DNA of 64,000 nucleotides from Paenibacillus sp. MAEPY2. GTDB lineage: Bacteria > Bacillota > Bacilli > Paenibacillales > Paenibacillaceae. A program made the translations under genes and the position numbers. How positions within the stretch are numbered: the first letter of the stretch is position 1; each line of letters starts with the position of its first letter. The stretch lies in contig NZ_AWUK01000013.1 of the NCBI RefSeq assembly GCF_000499205.1, positions 62,001-126,000 of the forward strand. The letters are read 5' to 3'. The notes below the pieces were generated by a model. The model did not search any database. It saw only the letters and a list, made by a program, of their open reading frames with translations, and was not told the DNA's origin. Positions 60,584 through 64,000 of this stretch are shown here, one piece after another.

Positions 60584-61095
60584 TTTACGTCAATCCCTTT
60601 GTTCGACTTCTTACCGGAAAGAGTCAAGTGTGATTGAGATGGGAACGATTCTTCAAAGCCGTCACGCACCGCATACTCCGCAGTGTTGACAATCGTATTT
60701 CGGCAAACCAGCCAACGCTTCTCTTCTCGAACCAATCCATTGTACGGGTCAATAGCGAATCTCTTGATTGGCTTACTAAATTCCTTGTGCCAATGCCCAC
60801 AATATGTAACGTTCAAAGGTTTTACAGGCTCAAGCTTGTCCATTACAAAATAAATTGGTTCTCTTGGATACATATATTGTATATATATTCCACCTTTACT
60901 GAGTTTTATGACTCCTTCAATATAGTCACCGTTCAGTAGAATACGAAAGTTATGTTCATTAGTCTTGGCGAAGTCAATCGCTCTATCAAGCAACCTAATA
61001 TCGGCGGCTTCAGACCCGATATGCAAATCATTAAGTAATAGTACATTCAAGTTCTTCACCGATGGGGCGGTAAAACCTGATTTCAGGTATTTCAT
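60571..61095 (-). CDS. Metallophosphoesterase lacking the central GNH(D/E) segment
   Basis: A 174-residue protein with GGGGG before the ATG. It keeps the first calcineurin-type motif D23-x-H25 ('LNDLHIGS'), the second (GD at 56-57, 'LLNGDYIEG') and the last (GHWH, 100-103), but there is no GNH(D/E). In phage homologues 'LEP(V/I)K' is followed by ~70-90 residues with GNHE before the GHxH motif; here 'LEPVK' leads directly to 'PLNVTYCGHWHK'. An in-frame internal deletion is the simplest explanation, so catalysis is probably lost. Confidence 0.75.
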   Translation of the reverse strand: MKYLKSGFTAPSVKNLNVLLLNDLHIGSEAADIRLLDRAIDFAKTNEHNFRILLNGDYIEGVIKLSKGGIYIQYMYPREPIYFVMDKLEPVKPLNVTYCGHWHKEFSKPIKRFAIDPYNGLVREEKRWLVCRNTIVNTAEYAVRDGFEESFPSQSHLTLSGKKSNKGIDVKWIR

Positions 61096-61097
61096 TG

Positions 61098-61319
61098 TTA
61101 TCCCCCTAGTCCAAGTAATTTTCTACGTATCTCCGCTTTCTTCTTATCTTGAGCACAAGGTCGGCACTCGTAAATTCCCATGTACCTATCCACTAACTCT
61201 TGATAAGGAACATTCAAGGTATCCGATAGACAGTGGATACATTTACTGCCTTCCGTCTCATAGATAGTGGCTAGAGCCTTTGCATTCTGCGTAATAAACC
61301 TTCCGCAACCGCATTTCAA
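61098..61319 (-). CDS. Cys-rich zinc-binding-type protein
   Basis: I prefer a TTG at 61319, preceded by GAGGTGG, giving 73 residues starting (M)KCGCGRFITQ. Cysteines occur as CxC, CxxC ('CIHC') and CxxC ('CRPC'), as in the protein at 60323-60583. The end is basic ('KKKAEIRRKLL'). It is first in the leftward accessory operon. Zinc binding is inferred. Confidence 0.55.
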   Translation of the reverse strand: MKCGCGRFITQNAKALATIYETEGSKCIHCLSDTLNVPYQELVDRYMGIYECRPCAQDKKKAEIRRKLLGLGG

Positions 61320-61353
61320 TATGACCACCTCATTTACCAATATAGGTAGGTTT

Positions 61354-61380
61354 GTGCGTACTTAAGCTTTTTGTACGTAC
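61354..61380. promoter_or_regulatory. Inverted repeat between divergent transcription units
   Basis: GTGCGTAC and GTACGTAC, 8-base arms with one mismatch and an 11-base spacer, lie between the leftward accessory operon and the rightward tRNA promoter element. A regulatory site is possible. Confidence 0.4.
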
Positions 61381-61384
61381 TAGA

Positions 61385-61425
61385 CGCAACCTTTCACGTA
61401 GATGGCTCGACTGCTGAAAATGTAA
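61385..61425 (+). promoter_or_regulatory. Repeated phage promoter-like element, copy F (plus strand)
   Basis: On the plus strand CGCAACCTTTC, then CGTAGATGGCTCGACTGCT, then GAAAATGTAA. It aligns without gaps to the minus-strand copies A and B. It is the only copy pointing right, and it precedes the tRNA array, which supports a directional promoter. Confidence 0.7.
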
Positions 61426-61547
61426 GGAGCAACCTAGTGAAATACTTGAAAAAGTTTTTTTAATTAGAAAGCACACTCCTAGACTTACATATCAATCATG
61501 TGCAAGCCAACTGACGATTCTCGAAATTGACTAGTGTGAAAGACTTG

Positions 61548-61626
61548 GTGTTCGTGGCGAAATAGTAAACGTTCAAGGCTGTGAACTTATGTGGGGGTTG
61601 CTAGAGTTAAATGTGCGGTGAGCACA
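61548..61626 (+). tRNA. Degenerate tRNA-His-like sequence
   Basis: GTGTTCG (61548-61554) can pair with TGAGCAC (61619-61625). The D-arm region TGGCGAAATAGTAAACG resembles tRNA-His, and the anticodon loop CTGTGAA gives GTG. However the T-arm cannot be folded and the anticodon stem needs a bulge. It may be a decayed tRNA-His. Confidence 0.3.
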
Positions 61627-61629
61627 GAC

Positions 61630-61715
61630 GGACCCGTGCCAATGCGGGGGCGAGTGTTGATTCTCAGAGCGGTCTCATACGCCGCTTCTCAAGGGTTCGA
61701 TTCCCGTCGGGACCA
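61630..61715 (+). tRNA. Odd tRNA-like gene with CAT anticodon
   Basis: The 3' half folds well: anticodon stem GCGGT/GCCGC with loop CTCATAC (CAT, Met/Ile2 type), a T-arm with loop TTCGATT, and acceptor CGGGACC then A. The only 5' acceptor match is GGACCCG at 61630, leaving ~13 extra bases before a short GAG/CTC D-stem. GCA instead of CCA follows. It may be a variant tRNA or a remnant. Confidence 0.4.
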
Positions 61716-61721
61716 GCATAT

Positions 61722-61799
61722 CGGGTTGTGGAGAAGTTTGGAGTTCTCGCTTGCCTTGGAAGCAAGAGATCGCAGGTTCAAGTCCTGCCATTCCGACCA
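61722..61799 (+). tRNA. tRNA-Pro (TGG anticodon)
   Basis: Clear cloverleaf: acceptor CGGGTTG/CATTCCG with C1-G72 as expected for bacterial tRNA-Pro and one T-T mismatch; D-stem GAGA/TCTC; anticodon stem CTTGC/GCAAG with loop CTTGGAA (TGG); T-stem GCAGG/CCTGC with loop TTCAAGT; A73 and an encoded CCA. It could help read CCA codons during phage growth. Confidence 0.85.
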
Positions 61800-61800
61800 T

Positions 61801-61875
61801 CGGGAAGTAGCTGAAATAGATTAGCGGCGGCGTGAAATACCGTAGATGTTGGTGCGTTACCAACCTTTCCGACCA
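61801..61875 (+). tRNA. Unusual tRNA: GAA anticodon with a Pro-type acceptor stem
   Basis: Starts one base after the tRNA-Pro CCA. Acceptor CGGGAAG/CTTTCCG pairs (one G-T), then A73 and encoded CCA. C1-G72 and A73 are tRNA-Pro traits. D-stem GCT/AGC encloses a loop lacking GG. The anticodon loop GTGAAAT gives GAA (Phe) on a stem with only three good pairs. T-stem GTTGG/CCAAC has loop TGCGTTA in place of TTC. Could be a divergent functional tRNA or a decaying copy. Confidence 0.55.
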
Positions 61876-61917
61876 TATGCTCTCTTAGTTTAATGGAATT
61901 TTATGTTCATTTTTAAG

Positions 61918-61970
61918 TTATGCACTAATCTTAACTTCATTTATTTTGTGAAGTAAAGATTAGTGCATAA
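61918..61970. repeat. 53-bp inverted repeat at the prophage-glnA border
   Basis: Two 22-base arms, from TTATGCACTAATCTT to ATTAGTGCATAA, match at 21 positions around the 9-base spacer TTTATTTTG. It lies between the tRNA array and the glnA terminator. It is a candidate recombination (attachment) site; no tail of T residues suggests a terminator. Confidence 0.55.
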
Positions 61971-62005
61971 AGAAAAATCCCTCAGCGCTAGAGCGCCAAG
62001 GGATT
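61971..62005 (-). terminator. glnA terminator
   Basis: AATCCCT-CA-GCGC pairs with GCGC-CA-AGGGATT around TAGA; on the minus strand TTTTTCTTT follows. It lies just after the glnA stop at 62012. Confidence 0.9.
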
Positions 62006-62011
62006 CAGCTA

Positions 62012-63340
62012 TTAGTACAATGTGATATATTGATCGCGTTCCCATTGGTGGACTTGTGTTCTATACATGTCCCACTCAATTTCTTTCAGCTCATAGAAGT
62101 GAGCCAGGGCGTGGTCGCCGAGAGCATCACAGATAACTTCGCTGCGGATCAATTCGTTCAATGCTTCTTTCAGGTCAGCCGGCAAGCTTGGAATGCCTTC
62201 TTCCACACGCTCTTCTTCTGACATGATGTAGATGTTCCGGTCAATCGGAGCTGGTAAGGAAAGCTCACGTTTGATTCCGTCCAGACCTGCTTTCAATAAA
62301 ACAGCCAAAGCCAAGTAAGGGTTAGCAGCCGGATCCGGATTACGAACCTCAACACGTGTACTCAGACCACGGGAAGCTGGAATACGGATCATTGGGCTAC
62401 GGTTACTGGCGGACCATGCTACATAACAAGGGGCCTCATAACCTGGTACAAGACGTTTGTATGAGTTCACAGTTGGGTTCGTAATTGCTGCAAACGCACG
62501 CGCATGCTTCAAAGTTCCAGCCATGAAGTGACGTGCAGTTTTGCTCAGACCCAGCTCGTCCGACTCGTCTACGAATGCGTTCACTTTGCCTTGGAACAAG
62601 GATTGGTTACAGTGCATACCGGAACCGTTCATACCAAACAGCGGTTTCGGCATAAAGGTAGCATGTAAACCATGCTGACGTGCAATCGTTTTAACAACGA
62701 GTTTGAACGTTTGGATCTGGTCTGCTGCTTTTAGAGCATCAGCATATTTAAAGTCGATCTCATGCTGACCTGGAGCTACCTCATGGTGGGAAGCTTCGAT
62801 CTCAAATCCCATCTCTTCAAGGGTAATTACGATATCACGACGACAGTTCTCGCCAAGATCCGTAGGCGCAAGGTCGAAATATCCACCTTGGTCATTCAGT
62901 TCGTTAGTCGGGTTTCCTTTTTCGTCTGTTTTGAACAAGAAGAACTCTGGTTCAGGACCGACGTTGAAGGAAGTGAATCCCATTTCTTCGGCTTCTTTCA
63001 GGTTTCGTTTCAAGATGCCACGCGGATCTCCTGGAAACGGATTACCATCCGGAAGATATACGTCGCAAATCAGTCGAGCAACACGGTTCTCGGCTACCCA
63101 AGGGAAAATCAGCCAAGAATCGAGATCCGGATAGAGGTACATGTCGGACTCTTCAATACGAACATAACCTTCAATGGAAGAACCATCAAACATCATTTTA
63201 TTGTCCAGAGCCTTGGTAAGTTGGCTCACAGGAATTTCAACGTTTTTGATTGCTCCAAGCAAATCGGTAAATTGCAAACGAACGAATCGTACATTTTCTT
63301 CTTTTGAGATGCGTAGTATGTCTTCTTTAGTAAAACTCAC
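62012..63340 (-). CDS. glnA: Glutamine synthetase (GSI-alpha type)
   Basis: A 442-residue glutamine synthetase, joining ammonia to glutamate with ATP. Diagnostic motifs: '[20 protein letters not shown]', '[18 protein letters not shown]', the metal-binding '[20 protein letters not shown]' and '[20 protein letters not shown]' then '[20 protein letters not shown]'. Length and sequence match the Bacillus-type GSI-alpha, which is not adenylylated and instead is feedback inhibited and controls GlnR/TnrA. Chromosomal, second gene of the glnR-glnA operon, 129 bases after glnR. Confidence 0.98.
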   Translation of the reverse strand: MSFTKEDILRISKEENVRFVRLQFTDLLGAIKNVEIPVSQLTKALDNKMMFDGSSIEGYVRIEESDMYLYPDLDSWLIFPWVAENRVARLICDVYLPDGNPFPGDPRGILKRNLKEAEEMGFTSFNVGPEPEFFLFKTDEKGNPTNELNDQGGYFDLAPTDLGENCRRDIVITLEEMGFEIEASHHEVAPGQHEIDFKYADALKAADQIQTFKLVVKTIARQHGLHATFMPKPLFGMNGSGMHCNQSLFQGKVNAFVDESDELGLSKTARHFMAGTLKHARAFAAITNPTVNSYKRLVPGYEAPCYVAWSASNRSPMIRIPASRGLSTRVEVRNPDPAANPYLALAVLLKAGLDGIKRELSLPAPIDRNIYIMSEEERVEEGIPSLPADLKEALNELIRSEVICDALGDHALAHFYELKEIEWDMYRTQVHQWERDQYITLY

Positions 63341-63469
63341 GATACCCTCTCCCTTTCTTCTCTGCGTAATTGGCTTGCCTGTTATATTTGTACATTAGAA
63401 TATTGCATGGGTCAAGGAGTCCTCCTACCTAAAAGCAGGATTTCCCCTGACCTACGAGGTTATACGAAC

Positions 63470-63886
63470 TTATTTTTTATTAAAGAAACGGGAAAGCTCT
63501 CCCTGAATGAGAGATACTTGTCCAGGTCTCTTACCTGACACCAGTTGTTGTTTCAACAGACGGTGCAGTTGGGAGTCCGAAAGTTCTCTGCGTTTCACTT
63601 CCGTATCGGGTGTAATAACAGTCGCTTCTTCTGACTCCTTGGATACAGGATTCATCACTTGTTTAATACCCGCGATGTTAACTCCTTTTTCAATCAGAGC
63701 CTTGATTTCCAGCAATCGTTCTACGTCATTGAAAGAGAACAAACGCTGATTACCTGACGTTCTCGCAGGAACAATCAAGCTGTGCTGCTCATAATAACGA
63801 ATCTGACGCGCGGACAGATCCGTAAGTTTCATTACAATACCTATCGGGAATAAGGCCATATTTCTGCGAATTTCGTCACCCATCAT
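63470..63886 (-). CDS. glnR: GlnR, MerR-family regulator of nitrogen genes
   Basis: A 138-residue MerR-type protein. The winged helix covers ~10-80 ('MALFPIGIVMKLTDLSARQI', 'RYYEQHSLIVPARTSGNQRL', 'FNDVERLLEIKALIEKGVNI'). The C-terminal tail ('RRELSDSQLHRLLKQQLVSG', 'PGQVSLIQGELSRFFNKK') resembles the segment by which GlnR senses feedback-inhibited glutamine synthetase. It represses its own operon through the site at 63955-63971. Standard glnR-glnA order of Bacillus and Paenibacillus. Confidence 0.97.
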   Translation of the reverse strand: MMGDEIRRNMALFPIGIVMKLTDLSARQIRYYEQHSLIVPARTSGNQRLFSFNDVERLLEIKALIEKGVNIAGIKQVMNPVSKESEEATVITPDTEVKRRELSDSQLHRLLKQQLVSGKRPGQVSLIQGELSRFFNKK

Positions 63887-63919
63887 TCATCAACCTTCCA
63901 GTCATCTTTTCTTCACTCT

Positions 63920-63949
63920 ATTGTACAGTTAGTTATTACTAAGTGTCAA
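63920..63949 (-). promoter_or_regulatory. Sigma-A promoter of glnR-glnA
   Basis: On the minus strand a perfect TTGACA and TACAAT are separated by 18 bases, ending 33 bases before the glnR ATG. The GlnR box lies five bases upstream of the -35. Confidence 0.85.
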
Positions 63950-63954
63950 TGATG

Positions 63955-63971
63955 TGTTAGATAAACTCACA
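63955..63971. promoter_or_regulatory. GlnR/TnrA box
   Basis: TGTTAGATAAACTCACA matches the TGTNA-N7-TNACA consensus exactly. Its place just upstream of the glnR promoter fits autoregulation. Confidence 0.9.
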
Positions 63972-64000
63972 ATAATTTGCGTTCTTTCATGGTCTGTAAT

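Noticed and set aside
61472-61538. A possible further tRNA with acceptor CACACT/AGTGTG and a GCA loop
   Set aside because: Only ~67 bases long and no anticodon stem or T-arm can be formed.
61591-61863. Plus- and minus-strand protein frames across the tRNA array, including one containing 'GMAGLEPA'
   Set aside because: These are translations of tRNA sequence, a well-known source of false proteins; the cloverleaf of tRNA-Pro and the encoded CCA ends explain the sequence.

Overview
The window is the right-hand part of a large siphovirus-type prophage in a Gram-positive (Firmicute) chromosome. Chromosomal sequence begins only at the far right, where glnR-glnA lies on the minus strand with a canonical GlnR box and a glnA terminator. 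The protein sequences, moderate GC content and common GTG/TTG starts suggest Paenibacillus or a close relative; this is inferred from the sequence, not from a database search. The left end of the prophage is outside the window. No integrase, repressor, terminase, portal or capsid gene is visible.

Almost every phage gene is on the minus strand, so transcription runs right to left. Layout from right to left: (i) 61.3-61.9 kb, a plus-strand tRNA/tRNA-like array behind a phage-type promoter element, next to a 53-bp dyad at the glnA border that could be the attachment site; (ii) 59.1-61.3 kb, small accessory genes (Cys-rich zinc-binding types, a shortened metallophosphoesterase, a ribbon-helix-helix ORF, a plus-strand winged-helix regulator); (iii) 44.6-59.1 kb, the tail: completion proteins, tail tube, tail assembly chaperones joined by a canonical -1 slippery site, tape measure, two tail proteins ending in S-layer-homology-like modules, and a tail lysin with M23 and 3D domains; (iv) 16-44.6 kb, an unusually large set of modular fibre and adhesin proteins (PKD, LamG, RCC1, DNRLRE, Gly-rich and short-repeat domains), several separated by intrinsic terminators; (v) 13.8-15.6 kb, lysis (coiled-coil membrane protein, holin candidates, amidase endolysin); (vi) 3.6-13.4 kb, a nearly complete replisome (initiator, DnaC-type loader, DnaB-type helicase, primase, sigma factor, gp32-like SSB, family A polymerase); (vii) 0-3.5 kb, small accessory genes and a tail-domain/zinc-metalloprotease fusion.

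The most distinctive signals are as follows. A repeated ~41-bp element lies upstream of three early minus-strand operons and, in weaker form, a fourth; it recurs in inverted orientation upstream of the plus-strand tRNA array, so it behaves like a phage-specific promoter, and the phage encodes a candidate sigma factor. SLH-type modules occur on tail-tip proteins, suggesting binding to secondary cell-wall polymer. A tail-protein domain is fused to an HExxH protease. Several small genes carry frameshifts that a single base in a short homopolymer would repair.
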